Shown: in pieces, positions 57,757 to 64,000 of the stretch
How positions within the stretch are numbered: the first letter of the stretch is position 1
Layout of the letters: each line of letters opens with the position of its first letter
From: Acidimicrobiales bacterium
GTDB lineage: Bacteria; Actinomycetota; Acidimicrobiia; Acidimicrobiales; Aldehydirespiratoraceae
NCBI GenBank assembly: GCA_040219515.1
Contig: JAVJSI010000009.1
Coordinates: forward strand, 124,001-188,000
Reading direction: 5' to 3'
Length of the DNA: 64,000 bases
Program-made: the position numbers and the translations under genes
The notes under the pieces: model-generated
What the model saw: only the letters and a program-made list of their open reading frames with translations
What the model was told of the DNA's origin: nothing
Database searches by the model: none

Positions 57757-58619
57757 GGCTTGATCGGGCGATGGCCCCAGAAACTGGGCCGGGTGATCTG
57801 GTAGGTGCCGACCGTCGACGGATCCTCGACCCGGGCGCCGCCCCAGCCCACCTCGACCATGAAGCCGTCCGGGGTCTGGCAGTAGAACGAGATCATGTGG
57901 TCGTTGGTGTGCCGTCCGAGGCTCATGATCACCGGCACACCATTGTCGACGCAGCGATCCTGGGCCCGACCGACGTCGTCGATCGTGGCTGCCTCGACCA
58001 TGAAGTGGCGCAGCAGCCCGTCGGACGGGAAGCCGGCGGCGAAGGCCAGGGTGTGGTGGCGGGGATTGCAGCCGAGGAACGCCATCGCCATGTCACCCAG
58101 GTGCCAGGTGTTGCGGGCGTGGAAACCGAGGACGTCGCGATAGAAGTCGATCGCCGAGTCGAAGTCGGGAACGCTGACCACCACATGGCCGAGGCCCATG
58201 TCACCGGTGACGAAGCCCGACATGCGCGGGGTCACCAGCGGCACGTGATCGAGAATCGGTCCGTAGAACAGCTCGACCGGGGCGCCGGCGAGATCCACGA
58301 ACGAGGCGAATCCGCTCACGAGTCGGGCGGCAGCCTCGTCCGCCGAGCCGTGGGTGACCTCGAGCCCGGCGGCTTCGAGGACGGCAACCACCGACGCCAG
58401 GTCGCGGTCGTCGCCGACCTCGTAACCGATGGCGATCACACCGACCTCGTCGCCGGGCTCGAGCACGAGCCGGTAGGGGTAGTCGTCCCATCGGTAGTAC
58501 TGGGCGGACTCGTCGGGCCCGGATGCCGGCATCAGACCCAGCACGTCGCCGGCGAACGTGGGCCAGGCGTCGGGGTTCGGCGTGCGCAGGTGCAGATACC
58601 CGAGCGAGAGAATGGACAT
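57753..58619 (-). CDS. hsaC: Type I extradiol dioxygenase (HsaC/BphC-like)
   Basis: A 288-residue two-domain VOC enzyme that cleaves catechols next to the hydroxyl pair. In the second half the iron ligands are visible: GLGHVVVSVPDFDSAIDFYR (His, about 150), NPRHHTLAFA (His, about 204) and DGFMVEVGWGG (Glu, about 265). The N-terminal half is a degenerate copy (LGYLHLRTPNPDAWPTFAGD). Length and context with HsaD/E/F/G and HsaA-like genes suggest cleavage of a 3,4-dihydroxy-seco-steroid, though other catechols are possible. ATG 58619 follows GGAGG. First gene of an operon with sulfatase and TauD. Confidence 0.82.
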   Translation of the reverse strand: MSILSLGYLHLRTPNPDAWPTFAGDVLGLMPASGPDESAQYYRWDDYPYRLVLEPGDEVGVIAIGYEVGDDRDLASVVAVLEAAGLEVTHGSADEAAARLVSGFASFVDLAGAPVELFYGPILDHVPLVTPRMSGFVTGDMGLGHVVVSVPDFDSAIDFYRDVLGFHARNTWHLGDMAMAFLGCNPRHHTLAFAAGFPSDGLLRHFMVEAATIDDVGRAQDRCVDNGVPVIMSLGRHTNDHMISFYCQTPDGFMVEVGWGGARVEDPSTVGTYQITRPSFWGHRPIKP

Positions 58620-58650
58620 GGGAGACCTCCGGGGCCGTGCGCCGAAGCGC

Positions 58651-58656
58651 AACCTA
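58651..58656 (-). promoter_or_regulatory. Candidate -10 of the extradiol dioxygenase operon
   Basis: Minus-strand TAGGTT in the 87-bp gap between the IclR gene and the dioxygenase gene, ~30 bases before ATG 58619, which has its own GGAGG. The gap is the natural place for an operon promoter and IclR binding, but no clear palindrome was found. Confidence 0.3.
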
Positions 58657-58706
58657 CGGGATAGCGCAGGAACGGGCCGACCGCCCGTACCGCTGGGTGG
58701 AACCGG

Positions 58707-59453
58707 TCACGGACGGCGGAACCGGTCGTTCCAGATCGCCTCGGCCGTGCGCTGCACCTGCGGGGCCACGGCGTGCAGGTCGATGCGGTCGACGGGCCCC
58801 GTCACCGACACGGCGGCGATGGCACGACCGGAGCTGCGCAACGGCGCAGCCACACAGGCCAGGCCCTTGTACGCCTCCTGATGGTCGTATGCGAGCCCGG
58901 ACTCGGCGATGCGTTTGAGCTCGTTCCGCAACCCGCCGGCGGTCAGGGTCTGATCGGTGCGGGCGGGCCAGTCCTGGGCCAGGACCTCGGCCGCGGTCTC
59001 GGGGTCGAAGGCCAACATTACCTTGCCCAACGCGGTGCAGTGGGCCGGCTGGCGGCCTCCTTCGCGGGTCGGAAGGGGAAAGTCGCCCTTCACGATGCGT
59101 TCGAGATAGACGACCTCGGTGCCGTCGAGCATCCCCAGCTGTACCGCGAAGCCGGTGGCCACCGACAGCGCTTGGAGGTGGGGATAGGCCGACTCGGACA
59201 GGCGGCGCCGGCGAGTGGCGAGTCCGCCGATCTCGAACAACCGCATACCGACCCGGTAGCCGTCGAAGTCGCGTTCGAGCCAACCCATCTGGTCGAGCTG
59301 GGTGACCATCCGGTGCACGGTCGACTTCGGGATCTCGGTGCGCTCGGTGAGTTCGTGGAGGGTGAGCACACTGTCGGAGTCGTGAAACGCGCCGATGATG
59401 CGGTCGATGCGGCCGAGCACGGACCGGTCGTCCGTGTCGTCGCCCTTGCTCAT
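58707..59453 (-). CDS. IclR-family transcriptional regulator
   Basis: A 248-residue regulator. The winged HTH spans about 10-60 ([40 protein letters not shown]). The C-terminal effector domain (about 75-248) includes [32 protein letters not shown] and [20 protein letters not shown], standard for IclR. ATG 59453 overlaps the stop of the aldolase gene (ATGA), so it is co-transcribed with hsaD-E-G-F and lies before the dioxygenase-sulfatase operon. It probably senses a pathway intermediate. This differs from the TetR-type KstR control of hsa genes in mycobacteria. Confidence 0.9.
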   Translation of the reverse strand: MSKGDDTDDRSVLGRIDRIIGAFHDSDSVLTLHELTERTEIPKSTVHRMVTQLDQMGWLERDFDGYRVGMRLFEIGGLATRRRRLSESAYPHLQALSVATGFAVQLGMLDGTEVVYLERIVKGDFPLPTREGGRQPAHCTALGKVMLAFDPETAAEVLAQDWPARTDQTLTAGGLRNELKRIAESGLAYDHQEAYKGLACVAAPLRSSGRAIAAVSVTGPVDRIDLHAVAPQVQRTAEAIWNDRFRRP

Positions 59454-60481
59454 GCCGCGGACTCCGCCTGGAGCTCGGCGGCGATGTCGATGATCTGGTC
59501 CTCCTGCCCCCCGATCAGCTTGCGTTCCCCACAGCGCATGAGGATCTCGGCCCCCGACACGTCGTAGCGCTCGGCCGCCCGATAGGCGTGGCGCAGGAAG
59601 CTCGAGTACACGCCGGCGTAGCCCATGATCAGGCTCATCCGGTCGAGCACACACTCGCCGTCCATCACAGGGCGCACCACGTCTTCGGCCACGTCGAACA
59701 TGCGCAGTGTGTCGATGCCGGTGCGCACACCGAGTCGGTCGAGCACCGCGGCGAGTGCCTCGGTGGGGGTGTTGCCCGAGCCGGCGCCGAAGGCCCTGGT
59801 GCAGGCATCGACCTGCACGGCACCGGCCCTGATGGCGAGCACCGTGTTGGCGACGCCGAGCGAGAGGTTCTGGTGGCCGTGGAAGCCCACCTGGGCGTCG
59901 GGGCCCAACTCGGCCACGAGGGCGGCCACGCGCTCGGCTGCCTCGTCGAGGATCATGGCCCCGGCGGAATCGACCACGTAGACACACTGGCAACCCGCAT
60001 CGACCATGATCCGCGCCTGCGAGGCCAGCGCATCGGGCGCCTGGCCGTGGGACATCATCAGGAAGCCGACGGTCTCCATGCCGATCTCGCGGGCGATGCC
60101 GAAGTGCTGGATGGAGATGTCGGCCTCGGTGCAGTGGGTGGCGATGCGCACGACGGATACGCCGATGTCGTGGGCGGCCCGGATGTCGTCGATCGTGCCC
60201 ACGCCGGGCAGCATCAGCGAGGCGATACGGGCCCGGCCGGCGGCCGCCTCGACGGCTGCGGCCATCAGCTTGCGCTCGTCGACCGCGGAGAACCCGTAGT
60301 TGAACGACGACCCGGCGAGCCCGTCGCCGTGGCTCACCTCGATCACCGGCACGCCGGCCGACGACAGTCCGTCGACCACGGCGGCGATGTGGGCCTCGGT
60401 GAACTGATGACCTTTGGCGTGGGAACCGTCGCGCAGTGACGAGTCGGTGACGCGCACGTCGAGCGAATCGGAGTAGGTCAT
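59450..60481 (-). CDS. hsaF: 4-hydroxy-2-oxovalerate aldolase
   Basis: A 343-residue HMGL-like TIM-barrel aldolase that splits 4-hydroxy-2-oxoacids to pyruvate and an aldehyde. [20 protein letters not shown] (about 11-30) holds the Arg-Asp metal/catalytic pair (R17, D18) and His21; [20 protein letters not shown] (about 198-217) provides the two metal His; [20 protein letters not shown] (about 231-250) follows. It is translationally coupled to the acetaldehyde dehydrogenase gene, matching the channeling complex these two enzymes form. Orthologous to BphI, HsaF and DmpG; the steroid name is chosen from context. Confidence 0.92.
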   Translation of the reverse strand: MTYSDSLDVRVTDSSLRDGSHAKGHQFTEAHIAAVVDGLSSAGVPVIEVSHGDGLAGSSFNYGFSAVDERKLMAAAVEAAAGRARIASLMLPGVGTIDDIRAAHDIGVSVVRIATHCTEADISIQHFGIAREIGMETVGFLMMSHGQAPDALASQARIMVDAGCQCVYVVDSAGAMILDEAAERVAALVAELGPDAQVGFHGHQNLSLGVANTVLAIRAGAVQVDACTRAFGAGSGNTPTEALAAVLDRLGVRTGIDTLRMFDVAEDVVRPVMDGECVLDRMSLIMGYAGVYSSFLRHAYRAAERYDVSGAEILMRCGERKLIGGQEDQIIDIAAELQAESAA

Positions 60482-61380
60482 GCCGGCTCCTTCGTGGCGG
60501 CGGTGCGGGCCATCTCGTTGCCGACCTCGGCCGCGGCCGCGGTCATGATGTCGAGGTTGCCGGCGTAGGGCGGCAGGAAATCGCCGGCCCCCTCCACCTC
60601 GATGAAGATCGCCACGCGTCCTCGCCCGTCCGGCGTGAACTCACGATCGAACTGGGGTGGCAGCCGGAGCCGGTAGCCGGGCACGTACTGCTGCACCAGG
60701 GCCACGATCTCGTCGACCGATGCGGCCACTGCGGCCTCGTCGGCATCGGCCTCGAGTGAGCAGAAGATCGTGTCGCGCATGATGAGCGGCGGCTCGGCCG
60801 GGTTCATGATCACGATGGCCTTGCCCCGGCCGGCCCCGCCGACCACCTCGACAGCCGATGCCGTGGTGCGGGTGAACTCGTCGATGTTGTTGCGGGTGCC
60901 GGGGCCGGCCGACACCGAGGCCACCGTGGCCACGATCTCCGCATAGGCGACCGGCGTCACTCTCGAGACGGCGTGGACCATCGGGATCGTGGCCTGACCG
61001 CCGCAGGTGACCATGTTGACGTTGGGGACATGGAGGTTGTCGGTGAGGTTCACCGACGGCACGACATAGGGGCCGAGCGCCGCGGGGGTGAGGTCGACGG
61101 CCCGGATGCCGGCGTCGGCGTAGCGCGGGGCGTTTGCCGCGTGGACGGAGGCGGAGGTGGCCTCGAACACCACGTCGGGCAGCTCGCGCTGGGCGAGCAA
61201 CCAGTCGACACCACCGGCCGACGCCTCGACCCCCATCGAGCGGGCCCGGGCCAGTCCCTCGCTCTCGGGATCGATACCGATCATGTAGCGGGGCTCGATC
61301 AGCTCGGACCGCTGGAGCTTGCACAGCAGGTCGGTGCCGATGTTGCCCGAACCGACGATGGCGGCGACGAGCGATTTCAT
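60478..61380 (-). CDS. hsaG: Acylating acetaldehyde/propionaldehyde dehydrogenase
   Basis: A 300-residue NAD- and CoA-dependent aldehyde dehydrogenase. [20 protein letters not shown] (about 4-23) is the Rossmann loop. [20 protein letters not shown] (about 124-143) contains the acylated Cys. [20 protein letters not shown], then [20 protein letters not shown] complete the family pattern (BphJ/MhpF/HsaG). It converts the aldehyde from the aldolase into acetyl- or propionyl-CoA. ATGA overlaps join it to genes on both sides. Confidence 0.92.
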   Translation of the reverse strand: MKSLVAAIVGSGNIGTDLLCKLQRSELIEPRYMIGIDPESEGLARARSMGVEASAGGVDWLLAQRELPDVVFEATSASVHAANAPRYADAGIRAVDLTPAALGPYVVPSVNLTDNLHVPNVNMVTCGGQATIPMVHAVSRVTPVAYAEIVATVASVSAGPGTRNNIDEFTRTTASAVEVVGGAGRGKAIVIMNPAEPPLIMRDTIFCSLEADADEAAVAASVDEIVALVQQYVPGYRLRLPPQFDREFTPDGRGRVAIFIEVEGAGDFLPPYAGNLDIMTAAAAEVGNEMARTAATKEPA

Positions 61381-62195
61381 GCGGGGTTCTCCTCGGTGAA
61401 GACGGCGCGGACCGAGCCGAGGCCGGTGATCGTGGCTTCGTAGGTGGCGCCCGGGCGGACGGGCACGAGCGCACCGAGGCTGCCCGACAGCACGATCTCG
61501 CCGGCCTCGAGCGGCTCGCCCCGACCGGCGACCTCGTTGGCCAGCCAGACGACGGCGTTGACGGGGTGACCGAGACAGGCCGCCCCGGTCCCCGAGCTCA
61601 CGACGACGTCGTCGCAGACGATCGTCATCTCGGCATCTCGCAGGTCGCCGATGTCGCGCAGCGACCGGGGTGCGCCGCCCACGACGAACACGCCCGAGGA
61701 GGCGTTGTCGGCGACCGTGTCGAAGATGGTGATGTCCCAGTTCTCGATGCGGCTGGCGCAGACCTCGATGGCGGGAAGGACGAAGTCGACGGCCTGCAGC
61801 ACCTCGGCCGTGGTGACGGCGTGAGCGGGGAGATCGCGCCCGAGGACGAACGCCACCTCGGCCTCGATGCGGGGCTGGAGGAGCTGGTCGAACGCGATGG
61901 GTTCGGCATCGCCGAAGGCCATGTCGGCGAACAGCACCCCGAAGTCGGGGGTGTGTACGCCGAACACGTCCTGCACGGCGGCGGACGTGAGTCCGATCTT
62001 GCGACCGATGCGCCGACGACCGGCGGATGTGCGGTCGCGCACGAGTTGTTGCACCTCGTAGCCGTCGTCGAGTCCACCGTCGGGATACAGCTCGCGCAAC
62101 GGAGGGCACGGCGTGGCGCGATGGTGGGCGTCGATGAGCCGCGCCGCGGCGGCGTCGAGTGCGGTGGCCCGGTCGGTGTCGTCGCCGCTAGCCAA
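61377..62195 (-). CDS. hsaE: 2-hydroxypenta-2,4-dienoate hydratase
   Basis: A 272-residue member of the fumarylacetoacetase-like hydratase family. [20 protein letters not shown] (about 58-77) and the metal-binding [20 protein letters not shown] (about 104-123, two Glu) with [20 protein letters not shown] (about 139) match MhpD/BphH/HsaE. It adds water to 2-hydroxydienoates to give 4-hydroxy-2-oxoacids for the aldolase. The start appears to be TTG 62195, overlapping the hydrolase gene by 8 nt; no ATG or GTG alternative lies close downstream. A rare start could set a lower dose. Confidence 0.9.
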   Translation of the reverse strand: MASGDDTDRATALDAAAARLIDAHHRATPCPPLRELYPDGGLDDGYEVQQLVRDRTSAGRRRIGRKIGLTSAAVQDVFGVHTPDFGVLFADMAFGDAEPIAFDQLLQPRIEAEVAFVLGRDLPAHAVTTAEVLQAVDFVLPAIEVCASRIENWDITIFDTVADNASSGVFVVGGAPRSLRDIGDLRDAEMTIVCDDVVVSSGTGAACLGHPVNAVVWLANEVAGRGEPLEAGEIVLSGSLGALVPVRPGATYEATITGLGSVRAVFTEENPA

Positions 62196-63042
62196 GATCG
62201 CGCGAGAGATAGGCGAGGACGGTGCTCTCGAACTCGTCCTTGCGTTCGATCATCGACCAGTGGCCGCAGTCGTGGAACACGTGGAGTTCGCAGTTGCGGA
62301 TCATCCGCATCGGGGCGATCGCCCCGTCGAGGGGGGTGACCCGATCGTCGCGACCCCAGGTGATCAGCGTGGGGGCCTGGATCTGGCGGAGCATGCCGAA
62401 CATCGCGGTGTTGTCGAGCATCATCGTGCGGAGGATGTCGAGCATCTCGCGGCTGTAGATCTGCTTGATGCCCTCCATGGCGGCCGGGTCGTTGGCGGCT
62501 TGCCACCGCATCTCGACGAACTCGTCGGTGAGGATCGACTGGTCGTAGACCATCGACCGCATCCACTGCACGAGCAGCTCGCGGGTGGGGTTCTCGACGA
62601 ACTCGACCAGGCGGGTGATGCCCTCCGACGGCAGCGCGCTGAAGAAGGGCACGCCGACGCCACCGATGGTGACGAGCCGGGTGATCCGATCGGGATGCGC
62701 CGCGGCCACCCGAGCGGCGACACCGCCGCCGAGCGAATTGCCGAGCAGGGCCACCTTCTCGAGACCGAGACCGTCGAGGAAACGAATGACCGCGTCGGGC
62801 GCGTCGAGCGGCGGGCTGGCGGTGGCGTGGCTGGTGCCGAAGCCGGGCATGTCGAGGGCGAGACAGCGGAAGTGCTCGCCGAACGTCTCGAGGTTGCCGG
62901 CGAAGTTCGCCCATGCGCTCACGCCCGGCCCCGATCCGTGGAGCATCACGAAGGGCGGACCCTCGCCGTGATCGTGGTAATGGAGGTCGCCCTGTTCGGT
63001 GGCGAGGGTGCGGCTCGTGGCGGCCGCGGTGATCTCGGTCAT
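62188..63042 (-). CDS. hsaD: Meta-cleavage product hydrolase (HsaD/BphD-like)
   Basis: A 284-residue C-C bond hydrolase of the alpha/beta family. HGSGPGVSAWANFAGNLETF (about 35-54) is the characteristic MCP-hydrolase oxyanion region. ALLGNSLGGGVAARVAAAHP (about 98-117) holds the nucleophile Ser, TLITWGRDDRVTPLDG (about 222) the Asp and FHDCGHWSMIERKDEF (about 255) the His. It cleaves the ring-fission product of the extradiol dioxygenase. It lies between HsaA-like and HsaE, so the set for lower-pathway conversion to pyruvate and acyl-CoA is complete here. Confidence 0.9.
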   Translation of the reverse strand: MTEITAAATSRTLATEQGDLHYHDHGEGPPFVMLHGSGPGVSAWANFAGNLETFGEHFRCLALDMPGFGTSHATASPPLDAPDAVIRFLDGLGLEKVALLGNSLGGGVAARVAAAHPDRITRLVTIGGVGVPFFSALPSEGITRLVEFVENPTRELLVQWMRSMVYDQSILTDEFVEMRWQAANDPAAMEGIKQIYSREMLDILRTMMLDNTAMFGMLRQIQAPTLITWGRDDRVTPLDGAIAPMRMIRNCELHVFHDCGHWSMIERKDEFESTVLAYLSRDLG

Positions 63043-63057
63043 CGGTGCGTCTCTCGT

Positions 63058-64000
63058 TCAGATCGTCATGGCCGAGGGGCCCGACGGCTTGAAGCCCATC
63101 AGCGCGCCGGCGGCGTCGTCATAGATCGGGCCGGCGACGAAGATGCCGTGCTGGAGACCGGCGTGCATGCCCCGCCAGAAGCGTTGCAGCGGCTTGTCGA
63201 GACGGATGGCGTTGCCACCGCAGACGGTGAAGATCTCGTCGGCGGCCTTGGCCGCCCGCCAGGCGACCCGCACCTGATCACGCCGACAGGCGACGCGCTG
63301 GGGCATCGAGATCTCGTGGCCCGCGCTGAGGGCGTCGAACATCTCGCCCACGTTGTGCACGAGCTGCACTCGGGCGCTGCGGATCTCGGAGGCGGCTTCG
63401 CCGATGACGATGCGGGAATAGGTGTCGGAGGCCTGGCTGACACCGAGGGCGCTGGTGCGGCCCATCTGGTACTCGACCGCGTGCTTGAGCACTCCTTCGG
63501 CGATGCCGACCAGACCGGCCGACACAGCGCACGGGAACATGGTCGACCAGGGCAGCCGGTAGAGCGGCTGGGTGCGGCCGGCTTCGGTCGGTGCCTCACC
63601 CGACATGACCTTGAACAGGTCGAGGGTGCGGTAGGCGGGCACGAACTGGTCGCGGATGACGATGTCCTTGCTGCCGGTGCCGTCGAGGCCGATGACGTTC
63701 CAGGAATCCTCGACGATCTCGTAGTCGGCGCGGGGCAACATCACGTGGAGCATCGCAATCGGCGAGCCGTTGTCGCCGGGCACGGACGCACCGAGCACGA
63801 CCCAGTCACAGTGATCGGTGCCCGAGGAGAACTTCCAGTGGCCGTTGACCGTGTAGCCGCCGTCGACGGGCGTCGCGGTGCCGCTCGGGGCGTAGGGCGA
63901 CGCGACCCAGGTGTCGGGGTCGTCGCCCCAGACTTCTTCCTGGAGGCGCCGGTCGTTGAACGCGAGCTCCCAGGGGTGGACACCGACGACGCCGGACACC
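63058..64000 (-). CDS. hsaA: HsaA-like flavin-dependent monooxygenase (acyl-CoA-dehydrogenase fold), N-terminus missing
   Basis: At least 314 residues; the gene runs off the right edge of the window, so the N-terminus is not seen. GYTVNGHWKFSSGTDHCDWV is the group D flavoprotein monooxygenase motif (HsaA, HpaH-type), and DTYSRIVIGEAASEIRSARV and VCGGNAIRLDKPLQRFWRGM are C-terminal helical-domain marks. HsaA hydroxylates a 3-hydroxy-seco-steroid to the catechol that HsaC opens. A p-hydroxyphenylacetate-type hydroxylase is an alternative. Its reductase partner is not in the window. Confidence 0.85.
   Translation of the reverse strand, partial: VSGVVGVHPWELAFNDRRLQEEVWGDDPDTWVASPYAPSGTATPVDGGYTVNGHWKFSSGTDHCDWVVLGASVPGDNGSPIAMLHVMLPRADYEIVEDSWNVIGLDGTGSKDIVIRDQFVPAYRTLDLFKVMSGEAPTEAGRTQPLYRLPWSTMFPCAVSAGLVGIAEGVLKHAVEYQMGRTSALGVSQASDTYSRIVIGEAASEIRSARVQLVHNVGEMFDALSAGHEISMPQRVACRRDQVRVAWRAAKAADEIFTVCGGNAIRLDKPLQRFWRGMHAGLQHGIFVAGPIYDDAAGALMGFKPSGPSAMTI

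Noticed and set aside
58695-58730. Direct and inverted GGAACCGGTC/GTTCC sequences near the 3' end of the IclR gene as an operator.
   Set aside because: Most of it is inside coding sequence, and the arms are short and GC-rich; chance occurrence is likely at this composition.
1-64000. tRNA, rRNA, CRISPR arrays, insertion sequences, att sites and riboswitches.
   Set aside because: I looked for cloverleaf-like tails, regularly spaced palindromic repeats, transposase motifs and long conserved leaders and found none. The only regular repeats are the short ones at 5068, 15405 and 54489, which are not CRISPR-like because they lack spacers.

Overview
The window is GC-rich, densely packed bacterial DNA. 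Start and stop codons overlap repeatedly (GTGA, ATGA, TGATG). The gene content points to a free-living actinobacterium, possibly of the Acidimicrobiia type, although that rank is an inference: a UsfX-SigF stress pair, WS/DGAT acyltransferases, Hsa-type steroid-ring catabolism, and many acyl-CoA dehydrogenases. About ten genes have a TANNNT -10 element ending 6-8 nt before the start codon, which predicts leaderless mRNAs. I saw no tRNA, rRNA, CRISPR array, transposase or prophage.

Layout. 0-2.3 kb: the end of an acyl-CoA catabolic operon (CoA-transferase, MaoC hydratase, acyl-CoA dehydrogenase). 2.3-5 kb: xylA-xylB. 5.1-11.2 kb: a 2031-residue alpha-2-macroglobulin-like lipoprotein without the thioester cysteine. 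11.3-22 kb: lipid metabolism (paired acyl-CoA dehydrogenases, acyl-CoA synthetase, three alpha/beta-hydrolase-fold proteins, two WS/DGATs) and an AlkD-like glycosylase, then a remnant of an oligopeptide ABC-transporter ATPase. 22.4-29.5 kb: a sulfatase, an amidohydrolase divergent from a TetR regulator, and two tandem substrate-binding lipoproteins with no permease. 29.5-35.8 kb: a dehydrogenase, a DsbA/FrnE-family gene whose first active-site Cys codon is TGA (probable selenocysteine), ComF, a basic-tailed abundant-type protein, an XRE regulator, a DUF2993 protein, an enoyl-CoA hydratase and a thiolase.

35.9-50 kb is a general-stress island. It holds a second RsbW-like ATPase, UsfX-like anti-sigma, SigF, a STAS antagonist, a GAF/PP2C (RsbU-like) phosphatase, hemerythrin, CsbD, MscS, a flavodoxin-fold reductase, a NuoF-like/fumarase/DUF1206 operon, a DsbA-like protein, UspA with a release-factor-like protein, and small proteins. 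Seven intergenic regions carry the same promoter pattern, (G)GTTT-N15/16-GGG(T/A)A(C/G), matching the actinobacterial SigF/SigB consensus, so the sigma factor encoded here plausibly drives its neighbours.

50-54.5 kb: a YibE/F-like membrane protein, a D-aminoacylase-like hydrolase, a SnoaL-like protein, a small membrane protein, and a second UspA preceded by three 21-bp-spaced palindromes that resemble DosR/DevR boxes. 54.5-64 kb: a catabolic block on the minus strand consisting of HsaA-like (partial), HsaD, HsaE, HsaG, HsaF, IclR, an HsaC-like extradiol dioxygenase, an arylsulfatase and a TauD dioxygenase. This is the meta-cleavage and pyruvate/propionyl-CoA-forming half of steroid (or related aromatic) breakdown, probably coupled to removal of sulfate esters.

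The most notable observations are the candidate selenoprotein with a well-placed SECIS-like hairpin (30455-31087), the SigF-type promoter set around the sigF locus, and the triple DosR-like boxes at 54489-54544.
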